A stretch of DNA of 64,000 nucleotides from JBBDMX01 sp040878035 (GCA_040878035.1 JBBDMX010000093.1:3834-67833), one strand, 5' to 3'; numbered from the stretch's first letter, positions 24,481 through 34,052 are shown. Made by a program: numbers and translations. The notes: generated by a model from the letters alone, not told the origin.

Positions 24481-26690
24481 CACAATACCCGGTACTTGGC
24501 CAGCAGGCGCGCCGTGATCTCGAGGGCCTCCCCGCGCGGCTCGGCGGCAAAGGTGTCCGTTCGGTGCGCCCATTGCTCCTCCCACGCCCGCGTCTGGGCC
24601 TCAAAGGCCTTGGCGTCAAACTCGCCGCCGTTGACAAGGATACCGTCCAACGCCGCAAAGAACCGCCCCCAGCGCTGGGCGTAGAAATCCTTGAGCAGAC
24701 CCGACCACTCCTTGCGGGCATAGTCGCGCAGCATGCTCTGGCGGTTGCCCCAGAGCGTCACCTGCGTGCGGGCGTTCCACTCATACAGCCGGCGTTCCTG
24801 GTCATTGGTCGCCCAGGCTTTGGCCGATTCGATCCACCGGCCCAGCAGGAATTCGCTGCGCGTGGCCAGCAGTTCGTCGACGTCGTTGATCAGCTCGATA
24901 TAGCGCTTTGCCGCGGCCTGTAGCGCCTTGCGATCGCGCGCCTCCCACGCTTCCTTCACGGCGTGATGCAGCGTCAGCGCCAGCCCCGCCAGCACCTGCC
25001 GGCCGACGTCCACCAGATCATACTCGTACGAATCGATGCCGCGCAACCCCGCCCCGCAGGCCGCCAGCTTTTCCCATGCCTGGGCCAGATCATTCAACTC
25101 GTAATGCAGTTTCATGCGCGGCCCGGGCTCGAGGCGCGGCGGCGACAGCATGATGCTGCCGCTGACATGCGCCGGCAGGCGCGGCTGGGAATACACGGTC
25201 TTCTCCAGCAGCCGCCAGGCTTCCAGCGCCGGCTCGGGCAACTGCCCGTAGCGCCGCCGCACATAGCCCCCCAGCCAGGCGTCGATGTCCGGGGCCTGAT
25301 GACGCCAGAACAGATCGGTCGCCAAGTCGTAGACCACGGGGTTCTGCTCGATGCCTTCGGGCGCCAGGCCCATGCCCACCAGGTCGCCGCGGGCCGGATC
25401 GTGCAAGGCGGCGGTGACGTCTTTGGCCAGGTTGGCCAGGTTGCCGAACATGGTGCGGTTGCCGCCGAAGTTATGCAGGATGTTCCAGATCCACGGCCGG
25501 CCGTAAAACGCCTGGGTCTTCTGCCAGACCGGCGCCAGCTCGCTGTGCAGGTCCAGGAGCAGCAGATGATCGGGCGGCACGCCGTCGAACAGCGCGCGAA
25601 TCTGCGGGGGCTGCCAGAAGTCGGGGGCATCGGGGTTAAAGAAAAAAAGCCAGCCTTGCATGACCCAGCGGGCCTCGGGATCGACATCGGTCATGGCGCG
25701 GAAGATGGACTGGGCGATGCCGCGCAGGTAGTTGGGGTCATTGCTGGGCGGGGAGTTTTCGTTGAAGCTGTCGCAGGTGTAGTAGTGGTCGGTGCCGAAC
25801 TCGCGTTGCTGGGCATCGACAAAGGCGCTGCCGATGCGCAGGAACAGCGGGTCTTCCGGGTCGAGAATCCAGGTGCCGGGGAAGTTTTCGGCCCAGTTGT
25901 GCAGTTGCTTGATGCGGGCGTCGGGGAAATGGCCGCGCAGCGCCGGCGGGACGTGGCCGGTGAAGGCGGGCAGCACCGGGGTCATGCCCAGCTCGCGCTG
26001 CCGTGCCAGGATGCGATGCTGAAGCTGGCGTTGCCCGTCGATCCAGGACTGCGGCAGCGGCCCGCCCCAACTGTCGAGGTTGCCCATCCAACTCCACGCC
26101 AGGTACGCCGGCCCGCTGAAGAATTCGCCGATCTCCTTGTCGCTCAGCCCCAGGTCGCGATACACCTTTTGCCAGATGGCCTCCTGCCCGGTGATCGCCA
26201 GCGGCAGGTTGATGCCCCACAGCGCCATCAGGTCGATCTGCTGCTCCCACTGCGGCCAGTCCCACCATGCCATGGAATAGCCGAAGGTGCAGTAGTTGAA
26301 GCAGTAGCGCCAGCGATAGGGCGTGGTGATGCGCAGTGTGCCGGGCAATCGCGCGGGCTGGGAGGGCGCGGCCGCTTGATCGCCGCACCACGACACGTGC
26401 CCACCGGCGTAGTGCTTGAGGTACCAGTTGCATCCGCTGGCCAGGGCGATGCCGCTGGAGCCGCGCACCGACACGCGCCCGCCGGGCAGTTCCGCCAGCT
26501 CGAACGTGTCGGGTTCGCCGTTGCCCTCGAGCAGGCCAAGGACCAGTCGATCCGCCAGATGGGGCAGTCGACGGCGCAAGAGTTGCTCGACCGCCTCGAC
26601 CGGCCCTGCCAGGGCGGGGCTGTGGGGGGTGCGGCCTGGAGTGCTGGAGAGGTCGGGCGTTCCGGCCCTTCTGGGTGATACGGTGGTCAT
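24471..26690 (-). CDS. Alpha-N-acetylglucosaminidase, GH89 (NAGLU family)
   Basis: A 739-residue glycosidase that removes terminal alpha-linked GlcNAc, as in heparan sulfate or mucin-type glycans. The three-part NAGLU layout is visible: a small N-terminal domain (about 25-120), a TIM barrel starting at YRWRYCFNYCTFGYSMAWWD, and an all-helical C-terminus. The two catalytic glutamates are E311 in CDSFNENSPP and E384 in LDLHSELAPVW, corresponding to human E316 and E446. No clear signal peptide is seen at the chosen start. ATG 26690 is preferred to the in-frame ATG at 26831 because a -10/-35 pair (26814-26842) lies between them and the extra 47 residues are AT-rich and non-conserved in appearance. 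Divergent from the AGE epimerase. Confidence 0.92.
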   Translation of the reverse strand: MTTVSPRRAGTPDLSSTPGRTPHSPALAGPVEAVEQLLRRRLPHLADRLVLGLLEGNGEPDTFELAELPGGRVSVRGSSGIALASGCNWYLKHYAGGHVSWCGDQAAAPSQPARLPGTLRITTPYRWRYCFNYCTFGYSMAWWDWPQWEQQIDLMALWGINLPLAITGQEAIWQKVYRDLGLSDKEIGEFFSGPAYLAWSWMGNLDSWGGPLPQSWIDGQRQLQHRILARQRELGMTPVLPAFTGHVPPALRGHFPDARIKQLHNWAENFPGTWILDPEDPLFLRIGSAFVDAQQREFGTDHYYTCDSFNENSPPSNDPNYLRGIAQSIFRAMTDVDPEARWVMQGWLFFFNPDAPDFWQPPQIRALFDGVPPDHLLLLDLHSELAPVWQKTQAFYGRPWIWNILHNFGGNRTMFGNLANLAKDVTAALHDPARGDLVGMGLAPEGIEQNPVVYDLATDLFWRHQAPDIDAWLGGYVRRRYGQLPEPALEAWRLLEKTVYSQPRLPAHVSGSIMLSPPRLEPGPRMKLHYELNDLAQAWEKLAACGAGLRGIDSYEYDLVDVGRQVLAGLALTLHHAVKEAWEARDRKALQAAAKRYIELINDVDELLATRSEFLLGRWIESAKAWATNDQERRLYEWNARTQVTLWGNRQSMLRDYARKEWSGLLKDFYAQRWGRFFAALDGILVNGGEFDAKAFEAQTRAWEEQWAHRTDTFAAEPRGEALEITARLLAKYRVLWAG

Positions 26691-26813
26691 GAATGGATAA
26701 TCCTTGACGTGCCGTGCCGGGGCGCGCGCCGCCTTAGCCTGGCCCAGCGGCACGATGCCGGCGCCCGTACTAATGATGTGCTTATTATTATCGTCATAAT
26801 GCCAGTCTAGTGG

Positions 26814-26842
26814 ATTATAGATAGATGTCAACGAGTCGGCAA
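26814..26842 (-). promoter_or_regulatory. Putative sigma70-type promoter for NAGLU gene
   Basis: On the minus strand, TTGCCG (26837-26842) and a perfect TATAAT (26814-26819) are separated by 17 bp in an AT-rich island. Transcription would start near 26807, about 117 nt before the preferred NAGLU start. ATTAT/ATAAT halves at about 26784-26800 could form an operator. The spacing and perfect -10 make this the best-looking promoter seen in the window. Confidence 0.55.
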
Positions 26843-26902
26843 AACTTAGCTGTTTTAATGCCCTATATGGTCATGCGTCTCCCGTCGCGCACCCTGGTAT
26901 TT

Positions 26903-26930
26903 TTGTGGATATCGTTGGCCTTGCTATGAT
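26903..26930 (+). promoter_or_regulatory. Putative promoter for AGE epimerase gene
   Basis: TTGTGG (26903-26908) and TATGAT (26925-26930) are 16 bp apart, with the AGE start 28 bp further on. The -35 is weak. The divergent arrangement with the NAGLU promoter suggests shared control. Confidence 0.4.
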
Positions 26931-26957
26931 GACGCCTTGATTCCCCAGGAGCCTGCC

Positions 26958-28136
26958 ATGACCCCAGCGCGACGCGCCCAACTGCTGGCGATCTACCGCG
27001 ATGGCCTGCTGCACGACACGCTGCCCTTCTGGATCCCTCGCTGCATCGATCGCGAGCACGGCGGATACATGACCGCGTTGGATCAGGACGGCAGCCTTCT
27101 CCAGACCGACAAGCCCGTGTGGGTGCAAGGCCGCTTCGCCTGGATGCTGGCGACCCTCTACAACACCGTCGAGCGCCGCGAGGAATGGCTGGAGCTGAGC
27201 CGGCTCGGCATTGACTTCATCAACAAGCATTGCTTCGACACAGATGGCCGCATGTTCTTCCAGATGACGCGCGACGGTCGGCCGCTGCGCAAACGCCGCT
27301 ACATCTTCTCGGAGACTTTCGCCATCATCGCCCTGGCGACCTACGGCAAAGCATCGGGCGATCAGACCTACATTGCCCAGGCGATGGATCTTTTCAAGCA
27401 GGTGCTCAAGCTTGTGACGACGCCGGGCATGCTCACGCCCAAGGTCAATCCCGAGGTTCGCCCCTCCAAGGGCCTGGCCATTCCCATGATTCTCATCGTC
27501 ACCGCCCAGGAGCTGCGCAAGGCGATCGATGACCCGCTGCTGACGCAGACCATCGACCGCTGCATCGCCGAAATCCACCGCGACTTCCTCAAGCCCGAGT
27601 TTCGCTGCGCCCTGGAAAACGTCGGACCCGAAGGCCAGTTCATCGATGACTTCGACGGCCGTATGGTATGCCCGGGCCACTCCATTGAGTGCGGCTGGTT
27701 CATCCTGGAAGAAGCACGGCAGCGCGGTGGCGATGCCGATCTCGTCAAACTCGGCACCACGCTCATCGACTGGTCCTATGAAATCGGCTGGGACCCCGTC
27801 TACGGCGGCATCCTGTATTACCGCGATTGCCGCGGCCTGCCCTGCACCGAATACTGGCACGACATGAAAGACTGGTGGCCGCACAACGAGGCGATCATCG
27901 CCACGCTGCTGGCGTATCAACTCACCGGCGACGAGCGCTACGCCCGCTGGCACCAGGCGGTGCACGACTGGGCCTACGCGCACTTCCCCGATCCGCTCCA
28001 TGGCGAATGGTTTGGCTACCTCCGCCGCGACGGCGCCGTGGCGACACGCCTCAAAGGCAACGCCTGGAAGGGACCGTTTCATCTGCCGCGAATGCAGTGG
28101 TATTGTTGGCAACGGCTGGAGGAGATGAAAGGGTGA
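26958..28136 (+). CDS. N-acylglucosamine 2-epimerase (AGE) family protein
   Basis: A 392-residue (alpha/alpha)6-barrel epimerase. Family landmarks include REHGGYMTALDQDG near residue 32, a GHSIECGWFI segment with the conserved His-Ser-x-Glu, and DWWPHNEAIIATLL near the C-terminus carrying a further conserved His. AGE enzymes interconvert GlcNAc and ManNAc; relatives act on glucose/mannose or cellobiose. ATG 26958 is chosen because AGGAG at 26947-26951 lies 6 bp upstream, rather than a TTG at 26937. Being divergent from NAGLU it fits the use of released GlcNAc. Its TGA stop lies inside a GGTGACAAG tandem repeat. Confidence 0.87.
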   Translation: MTPARRAQLLAIYRDGLLHDTLPFWIPRCIDREHGGYMTALDQDGSLLQTDKPVWVQGRFAWMLATLYNTVERREEWLELSRLGIDFINKHCFDTDGRMFFQMTRDGRPLRKRRYIFSETFAIIALATYGKASGDQTYIAQAMDLFKQVLKLVTTPGMLTPKVNPEVRPSKGLAIPMILIVTAQELRKAIDDPLLTQTIDRCIAEIHRDFLKPEFRCALENVGPEGQFIDDFDGRMVCPGHSIECGWFILEEARQRGGDADLVKLGTTLIDWSYEIGWDPVYGGILYYRDCRGLPCTEYWHDMKDWWPHNEAIIATLLAYQLTGDERYARWHQAVHDWAYAHFPDPLHGEWFGYLRRDGAVATRLKGNAWKGPFHLPRMQWYCWQRLEEMKG

Positions 28137-28195
28137 CAAGGTGACGAGGTGACAAGGTGCCAGAAGTCACCCCCTCACCTTATCAGCACGTCAGG
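28132..28195. repeat. GGTGACAAG tandem repeat with inverted arm at AGE stop codon
   Basis: Three 9-bp units (GGTGACAAG, GGTGACGAG, GGTGACAAG) start at the AGE stop codon and are followed after about 10 bp by the inverted words CACCCCCTCACCTTATCA. The arms can form a hairpin that might act as a transcript end, although no U-tract follows. Confidence 0.75.
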
Positions 28196-28253
28196 GTTAG
28201 CGCGGCATAATGGCTGCTGCAAGGGTAACGCTCCTAACCGAAAGGCAATTCGC

Positions 28254-29003
28254 GTGGAACTCAAAGACAAAGTGGCCTTGGTGACAGGCGGCACGCGCGG
28301 CATCGGCGCCGCCACGGCCCTCCTGCTGGCGCAACAGGGCGCGGACGTGGCGATCGTCGGCCGGAACCGTGATGACGAGGCGCTGGCGACGCAGCAAAGC
28401 GTGCAAGAAGCCGGGCGGCGCTGCGAACTGATCATCGCCGACATGGCGCAACCCGAGCAAGCGACCACCAGCGTGCAACAGACGGTCAAGACCCTGGGTG
28501 CACTAGACGTGCTGGTGCACTCGGCCGGCGGGCTCACGGCCGGGACAATCTTCGACGTGACGCCCCAAGACTGGATGACGGCCTTCGCGGTGCATGTCCA
28601 TGCGGTCTACCACTTGAGCCGGGCCGCCATCCCGCTCATGCGCCAGCGCGGCGGCGGGGCCATCGTGCTGATCTCCTCCGTGGCGGGCCTGCGCGGCTGC
28701 CCCAACTCCGTGTGCTACCAGGTGGTCAAAGGCGCCCTGCCGCAGTTCGCCCGCGCCCTGTCACGCGATCACGCCAACGACAACATTCGCGTCAACGCCG
28801 TGGCCCCCGGCATCATCCGCACACGCTTCCACGAAAAGATGCCGCCCGCCGTCAAGCAGAACAACCTCGACAACCGCATCCCCCTGCATCGCGAAGGCAC
28901 ACCCGAGCAGGTGGCATCGCTAGTCTGCGAACTGATCCGCAACGACTACATCACCGGTGAAACGGTGACCATCGACGGCGGCCTGACCATGCGCATCGCC
29001 TGA
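28254..29003 (+). CDS. SDR-family oxidoreductase
   Basis: A 249-residue classical SDR. The cofactor motif is VTGGTRGIGAATALLLAQQG, the NAG-type segment reads HSAGG, the catalytic Ser is in ISSVAG and the Tyr/Lys pair in CYQVVKGAL; the C-terminus reads ITGETVTIDGGLTM. The start is GTG 28254, supported by GAAAGG at 28240-28245; in-frame codons further upstream fall in the repeat region. It follows the AGE gene on the same strand and precedes the enolase-superfamily gene by 55 bp. It is likely a sugar or sugar-acid dehydrogenase. Confidence 0.87.
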   Translation: MELKDKVALVTGGTRGIGAATALLLAQQGADVAIVGRNRDDEALATQQSVQEAGRRCELIIADMAQPEQATTSVQQTVKTLGALDVLVHSAGGLTAGTIFDVTPQDWMTAFAVHVHAVYHLSRAAIPLMRQRGGGAIVLISSVAGLRGCPNSVCYQVVKGALPQFARALSRDHANDNIRVNAVAPGIIRTRFHEKMPPAVKQNNLDNRIPLHREGTPEQVASLVCELIRNDYITGETVTIDGGLTMRIA

Positions 29004-29058
29004 CGCCGACGCTGAGTTCGCCAAGCGTCTGGTATCCCACGCTGAGAACCCCCGACTC

Positions 29059-30225
29059 ATGAAGATCACCCAATCCAAAACGTTTTTCGTCCAGGGCATC
29101 AAATACAACTGGACGCTCTTGAAGGTGGAAACCGACGCGGGCATCCACGGCTGGGGCGAGGCCACCAACTGGCCCGGCTCGCCACTGGTCGAGGCCGCCT
29201 GCCAGCACGTTGGCCAGCGCATCATCGGCTTGGATGCCCGGCAAATTGACGCCACCTGGACGCGGCTCTACCGCGACATGCACTGGCTGGGGCAGGCCGG
29301 CCCGCTGCTCTCGGCCATAAGTGCCGTGGACATCGCCCTGTGGGACATCAAGGGTAAGGCCCTGGGTGCGCCGGTCTATGAGCTGCTGGGCGGAACGTAT
29401 CGCGACCGCATCCGCCTCTATGCCAACTACTGGTTTATCGAAGGCGGCCACAATGCCGACGACTACGTGCGGCAGGCGCGGCAGACCGTGGCGCAGGGAT
29501 TCACCGGGCTCAAGTTTGACCCCTTCGCCCACGTGCACTACCACCTGGCCGACGACCTGGCGCCCGACGGCAGCCTGAGCGAAGAGCAGAAGCGCCGGGC
29601 CGTGGAAGTCGTGGACGCCGTGGCCAAGGCCGTGGGCAATGACGTGGCCATCGCGATCGAAACGCACGCCTTCCTCAACGCCCCCACCGCCGTGGAAATG
29701 GCGCACCGCCTGGCCCGACTCAACTTCAACTGCATGTGGTACGAGGAGCCGGCTCTGCCCGAGTTTCCCGACTCGATCGCCGACATTCGCCGGCGCATCC
29801 CTCTGCCGGTGTGCGTCGGCGAGCGCATCCACAACCGCTTTGCTCTCCGTGTCGTGCTCGACAAGCACGCCGCCGATATCGTCATGCCCGACATCACTCG
29901 CTGCGGCGGCATCAGCGAAATGCGCAAGATGGCCAACCTCGCCGAGGCCTACAACGTGCCCATCGCCCCGCACAATCCCAACGGCCCGCTATCCACTATT
30001 GCCTCGGCGCATGTCATGGCCACGGTGCCCAATTTCTTCCGCCAGGAATTCATGCTCAAGGACGTGCCCTGGCGCGACGAGTGCCTGTCGCACCCGCTGC
30101 CCATCGACAACGGCTATTTCGTCCTGCCGCAACGCCCCGGCCTGGGCTTTGACTTGGATGAGTCAGTGCTCGAAGCACATCCGGGCATTCGTGATCTTCA
30201 CGCCAACCGCACGTTCTACGTTTGA
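29059..30225 (+). CDS. Mandelate racemase/muconate lactonizing family dehydratase
   Basis: A 388-residue enolase-superfamily protein. The N-terminal capping domain is followed by a barrel with LKFDPF (K-x-D base region), metal-ligand acids in AIETHAFLN, WYEEPALPE and CVGERIHNR, then PDITRCGGISEM and a late His in APHNPNGPLST. This pattern is close to the galactonate/gluconate-type acid sugar dehydratases rather than to enolase itself. Together with the flanking SDR it suggests oxidation of a sugar to its acid, then dehydration. Substrate specificity is not readable. It is followed after 18 bp by a P450. Confidence 0.88.
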   Translation: MKITQSKTFFVQGIKYNWTLLKVETDAGIHGWGEATNWPGSPLVEAACQHVGQRIIGLDARQIDATWTRLYRDMHWLGQAGPLLSAISAVDIALWDIKGKALGAPVYELLGGTYRDRIRLYANYWFIEGGHNADDYVRQARQTVAQGFTGLKFDPFAHVHYHLADDLAPDGSLSEEQKRRAVEVVDAVAKAVGNDVAIAIETHAFLNAPTAVEMAHRLARLNFNCMWYEEPALPEFPDSIADIRRRIPLPVCVGERIHNRFALRVVLDKHAADIVMPDITRCGGISEMRKMANLAEAYNVPIAPHNPNGPLSTIASAHVMATVPNFFRQEFMLKDVPWRDECLSHPLPIDNGYFVLPQRPGLGFDLDESVLEAHPGIRDLHANRTFYV

Positions 30226-30243
30226 GGCGAAGGAGCATTGAGG

Positions 30244-31476
30244 ATGAACACGGCTTGGACCACGCTGGAGGTGGATGCGCTGCTCACATCGCCGACGCTT
30301 CTTGACGACCCGTATCCGGTGTTTCATCGGCTGCGGCGTGAAGCGCCCGTCGCATGGAGCGAGGCGTGGGGCTGCTGGATCGTCACGCGCTACGACGACG
30401 TATCGGCCATTCTGCAGGATCACGCGCGGTTCTCCAGCTTTGGCCGGGTGACCAACGTGATTCGCCGCAGTCTGCCCGCCGGTGAGTTGGCGCAGCTTCA
30501 GCCCTTGATCAGTCATTACTCGCGCGGGTTGATCAATGTCGATCCTCCTGACCACACGCGCATCCGCCGGTTGGTGCAGCAGACCTTTCTGCCGCGAACG
30601 CTGGATCGCCTCAAGCCGCACGTGCAGGCGATCGTGAAGGAGTTGCTCGATGACGCCAGCGCCAACAGGCAGATGGACGTCGTGCGCGACCTGGCGTACC
30701 CCCTGCCGGTGACGGTGATCGCCGAGTTGATGGGCATCCCGGCGGAAGAGCGGGACCAGTTCAAGCGCTGGTCGGGTCAGATCGTGGAGTTTCAGGCCAC
30801 GCCGCGGATTTCCGCCGACGTAGTGGGCCGCTCGCAGAAAGCGCTGCTGGAACTGCGGGCCTACTTCCGTGACATCTGCGTGCAGCGGCGCGCCGAGCCC
30901 CGGGAAGACCTCATCAGTCTGCTGGTGCAGGCCGAGGATGCCGGCGACCGGCTGACGGAGGAAGAACTGCTATCGACCTGCGTATCGATCCTCATCGGCG
31001 GGCACGAGACGACGACCAACCTGATCACGACGGCCCTGTGGGCGCTGCTGAACCACCCGGAGCAGATGCGCGCTCTGCGCGAGGATGAATCGCTCATCGG
31101 CGGCGCGGTCGAGGAGTTTCTGCGCTACGAAGCGCCGCTCCAGCGGCTGGGCCGTGTGGCAATGCAGGATGTCGCGCTGCGCGGCCAAGCGGTGAAGCAA
31201 GGGCAAACCGTGCTGCTCATGCTCGGCGCCGCCAATCGCGACCCGGCGCAATTCCCCGACCCCGACCGCCTGGACATCCGCCGGCAACCCAATCGCCACG
31301 TCGCCTTCGGCTACGGCGTGCACTTCTGCTTGGGCGCCGGGCTGGCGCGGCTCGAAGCGCCCATCGCCATCAACACCATGCTTCAGCGAATGCCCAACCT
31401 CGCATCCCAGACGTCCCGACTGCAATGGCAGCCTGGAGTGTTCCGCGCGCCCGTGGCCCTGCCGGTGAGTTTCTAA
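30244..31476 (+). CDS. Cytochrome P450
   Basis: A 410-residue soluble bacterial P450. The oxygen-activation helix reads IGGHETTTN, the EFLRYEAP segment carries the E-x-x-R salt bridge, and the haem loop is FGYGVHFCLGAGLARLE with the axial cysteine C362. No membrane anchor. ATG 30244 with AGGAG 8 bp upstream is preferred over TTG 30238. It lies directly behind a sugar-acid dehydratase and in front of a secreted hydrolase, an unusual position for a P450, and no ferredoxin or reductase gene lies in the window. Possible roles include O-demethylation of methylated sugars (as in the known 6-O-methyl-galactose P450s), but that is speculation. Confidence 0.92.
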   Translation: MNTAWTTLEVDALLTSPTLLDDPYPVFHRLRREAPVAWSEAWGCWIVTRYDDVSAILQDHARFSSFGRVTNVIRRSLPAGELAQLQPLISHYSRGLINVDPPDHTRIRRLVQQTFLPRTLDRLKPHVQAIVKELLDDASANRQMDVVRDLAYPLPVTVIAELMGIPAEERDQFKRWSGQIVEFQATPRISADVVGRSQKALLELRAYFRDICVQRRAEPREDLISLLVQAEDAGDRLTEEELLSTCVSILIGGHETTTNLITTALWALLNHPEQMRALREDESLIGGAVEEFLRYEAPLQRLGRVAMQDVALRGQAVKQGQTVLLMLGAANRDPAQFPDPDRLDIRRQPNRHVAFGYGVHFCLGAGLARLEAPIAINTMLQRMPNLASQTSRLQWQPGVFRAPVALPVSF

Positions 31477-34038
31477 ATGGAAAGATCCACGCGAGAAAGC
31501 AGAACGATGGGTAACTCAAGCATCGCGGCCCGTTCGAGGATCGATCGCCGCCATGTCCAGCGATGGGTGAGCCTTGGCATGGCCTTGACGTTGCTGCTGG
31601 CCGGCAGAACGTGGGTACTGGCGGTGCAGGAAGCGCCGGCCGAAGCGACGGCGGAAGCGGCGACCTGGCGGTGGTTTGCTCCGCCGACCGTTGCGACGCC
31701 GGGAGACAATCCAGCAGCGCGCATGATCATCTATGAAGGGGCACAGCCGGCCAACCTGGACGCCTGGACGTTGATCAAGCCCGACGATCAAGGCTGGCTA
31801 CCGGCAGCGCGTGGCGCGTACCTTGCGGCACAGGTTTACCTGGACCAACCGCGCGTGATGATGCTTCAGGCCTCGGGCAACAGCGCCGCGTACATAAACG
31901 GCCATCCGCGCCTGGGCGACCATACGCTGCCCGTGTTTCTAAGGAAGGGTGAGAACATACTGCTCGTTCGTGCCGGCGGCACCAGGGTGAGAGCAGTGCT
32001 TTCGCCGCCGTCGGCGGACGCCTTCTTCAACCCCGCCGATCCGACCATGCCCGACGGCGTTGCCGGCCAACCCCTGGATGCCTGGGCGGCGCTGCCGGTG
32101 ATCAACGCCACTACCGACACCGTGAAGGACCTGGCGATTCGCGTACAAGGCCCGGGCATGCAGACCACGGTCACGTCCGTCACACCAATAGCGCCGCTGA
32201 GTGTGTACAAGGCACGGCTGCATGTCAGAAGCCAGGGGCTGCTGGCCCAAGGCCCGATTCCGCTGACGCTTGAACTGGTCCGGCTGGCGGGGGCCACCGC
32301 GACGACGGTGGCGACCAGCGCGATCACGCTGGAGGTGGTCAAGCCCGGCGACCCCTATCGCCGGACGTTCATCAGCCACATCGACGACAGCGTGCAGTAT
32401 TTCGCGGTTCGGCCCGCCATCGGCGGCCCGGCCGCGCGTCCGCCGGCTCTGACCTTGGCGCTGCACGGCGCGGGTGTGGAAGCCATTGGTCTGGCGCGGG
32501 CCTATGCTCCCAATGCGTGGATGACCTTGGTGGCGCCGACGAATCGCAGGCCGTATGGCTTTAACTGGGAAGACTGGGGCCGGCTCGATGCGCTGGAAGT
32601 GCTCGAACTGGCGCAAGCGGAATTCCGCCATGATCCCACTCGCGTGTATCTCACCGGCCACTCGATGGGCGGGCACGGCACGTGGATTCTGGGCACGCTC
32701 TATCCCGATCGCTTTGCGGCGCTGGGGCCTTCGGCGGCCTGGGTCAGCCACTGGTCGTACCGGGGCAGTGTTTTGCCCCCACCCGCCACGCCATTCAAGA
32801 CGCTGATGCGCCGACTGACCTACGCCAGCGATCCGCTGCCGCTGATTCACAACATGGAGCATGTAGGCATCTACCTGCTGCACGGCGGCGCCGACAACAA
32901 CGTCCGTCCCAGCCAGGCGCACATCATGGTCGAGGCGCTCAAGCCGTTTCATCGCAACTGGGTCTACCACGAGGAACCCAACGCCGGACACTGGTGGTCT
33001 GATGAGCGCGGCGACGGTGGCGCGACTTGCCTTACCTGGCCAGCCAAGCTCGACTTCCTGGCGCGGAACGCCCTGCCTCGCAGCGACATGGTGCAACATG
33101 TGCGATTCACCACGCCCAGTCCCGGCGTGGCGCCACGGTCCTTCTGGGTCACCGTGGAGCAGCAGCAGCGGATGATGGACTACAGCACGGTTGACCTGCA
33201 TCGCCGGGTGAATCAGCATCACATCATGGGAACGACGAACAACGTAAAGCGGCTGAGCCTGGACGTCCGGGATCTTGTGGGTGATCAGCCCGTAACGATA
33301 GAACTCGATGCTCAGACCCTTGATCCAGTGGCATTGCCCCAGCCTGAAGGCAAGATCCATCTGTCGCGCGGCGTAGACGGAAACTGGACCCTGGTGGGAC
33401 CGGTGAGCCCCGGTGAGAAGAACGCGCGGCGATACGGCCCCATCAAGGATGCTTTGCGGCACCGCCTCCTGCTGGTCTACGGCACTGCCGGGAGCGATGA
33501 GGAGAACCAGTGGGCACTGACACGCGCCCGGCTCGATGCCGAGCGGTTCTGGTTCAGCGGCAACGCGGCCCTGGAGGTGATTGCCGACGTCGCATTTGAT
33601 GCGACGACAACGCGCGATCGCGATGTCATCCTCTACGGCCACGGGCAGATGAATACGGCGTGGACCCCGCTGTTGTCCGGCTCCCCCGTGCAGGTGAGCC
33701 GCAGTAAAGTCACCATCGGAAATCGCACGCTCGATGGCGATGACCTGGCGTGCATGTTTCTGCGGCCGCGTCCCGATAGCGACACCGCCTGCGTTTTCGC
33801 GATGACTGGCACCGGCGAGCTGGGCATGCGCCTGGCCAATGAGTTGCAGTGGTTCTACCCGTTTGGCCCGTATCCCGATGTGTATGTCGCCCAGGCGTCG
33901 CGACAATCGCTGCAGGGCCAGGACCGCCTGGCCGGATTCTTCGGCATGGACTGGAGCGTGGAGCGCGGCGAATTCGTCTGGGACGCACCGGTACCCACGC
34001 CCGCACCAGAGCACGCACCGCCGCCGGCCACGCCTTGA
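31477..34038 (+). CDS. Secreted or anchored alpha/beta-hydrolase esterase, PHB-depolymerase/prolyl-oligopeptidase-like
   Basis: An 853-residue protein with an N-terminal hydrophobic segment (RWVSLGMALTLLLAGRTWV) that is probably a signal or anchor. About residues 50-290 are beta-rich. The hydrolase domain follows: GHSMGGHGTW places the nucleophile at S396, an Asp lies in LLHGGADNNV, and a His in PNAGHWW, giving a complete triad. The C-terminal 330 residues are another beta-rich region of unknown family. Its ATG touches the P450 stop; an alternative start is ATG 31507. Likely target is an acyl or ester decoration on an extracellular glycan, given the fucosidase next door. Confidence 0.78.
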   Translation: MERSTRESRTMGNSSIAARSRIDRRHVQRWVSLGMALTLLLAGRTWVLAVQEAPAEATAEAATWRWFAPPTVATPGDNPAARMIIYEGAQPANLDAWTLIKPDDQGWLPAARGAYLAAQVYLDQPRVMMLQASGNSAAYINGHPRLGDHTLPVFLRKGENILLVRAGGTRVRAVLSPPSADAFFNPADPTMPDGVAGQPLDAWAALPVINATTDTVKDLAIRVQGPGMQTTVTSVTPIAPLSVYKARLHVRSQGLLAQGPIPLTLELVRLAGATATTVATSAITLEVVKPGDPYRRTFISHIDDSVQYFAVRPAIGGPAARPPALTLALHGAGVEAIGLARAYAPNAWMTLVAPTNRRPYGFNWEDWGRLDALEVLELAQAEFRHDPTRVYLTGHSMGGHGTWILGTLYPDRFAALGPSAAWVSHWSYRGSVLPPPATPFKTLMRRLTYASDPLPLIHNMEHVGIYLLHGGADNNVRPSQAHIMVEALKPFHRNWVYHEEPNAGHWWSDERGDGGATCLTWPAKLDFLARNALPRSDMVQHVRFTTPSPGVAPRSFWVTVEQQQRMMDYSTVDLHRRVNQHHIMGTTNNVKRLSLDVRDLVGDQPVTIELDAQTLDPVALPQPEGKIHLSRGVDGNWTLVGPVSPGEKNARRYGPIKDALRHRLLLVYGTAGSDEENQWALTRARLDAERFWFSGNAALEVIADVAFDATTTRDRDVILYGHGQMNTAWTPLLSGSPVQVSRSKVTIGNRTLDGDDLACMFLRPRPDSDTACVFAMTGTGELGMRLANELQWFYPFGPYPDVYVAQASRQSLQGQDRLAGFFGMDWSVERGEFVWDAPVPTPAPEHAPPPATP

Positions 34039-34052
34039 GCAAGGAAGACAGC

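Noticed and set aside
21857..24517. 886-codon plus-strand open frame opposite the DUF6785-like gene
   Set aside because: His/Gln/Arg-rich composition typical of antisense to membrane-protein codons; the opposite strand encodes a coherent polytopic protein.
24963..26678. 571-codon plus-strand open frame opposite NAGLU
   Set aside because: Antisense to the two-glutamate GH89 enzyme; no recognisable domain.
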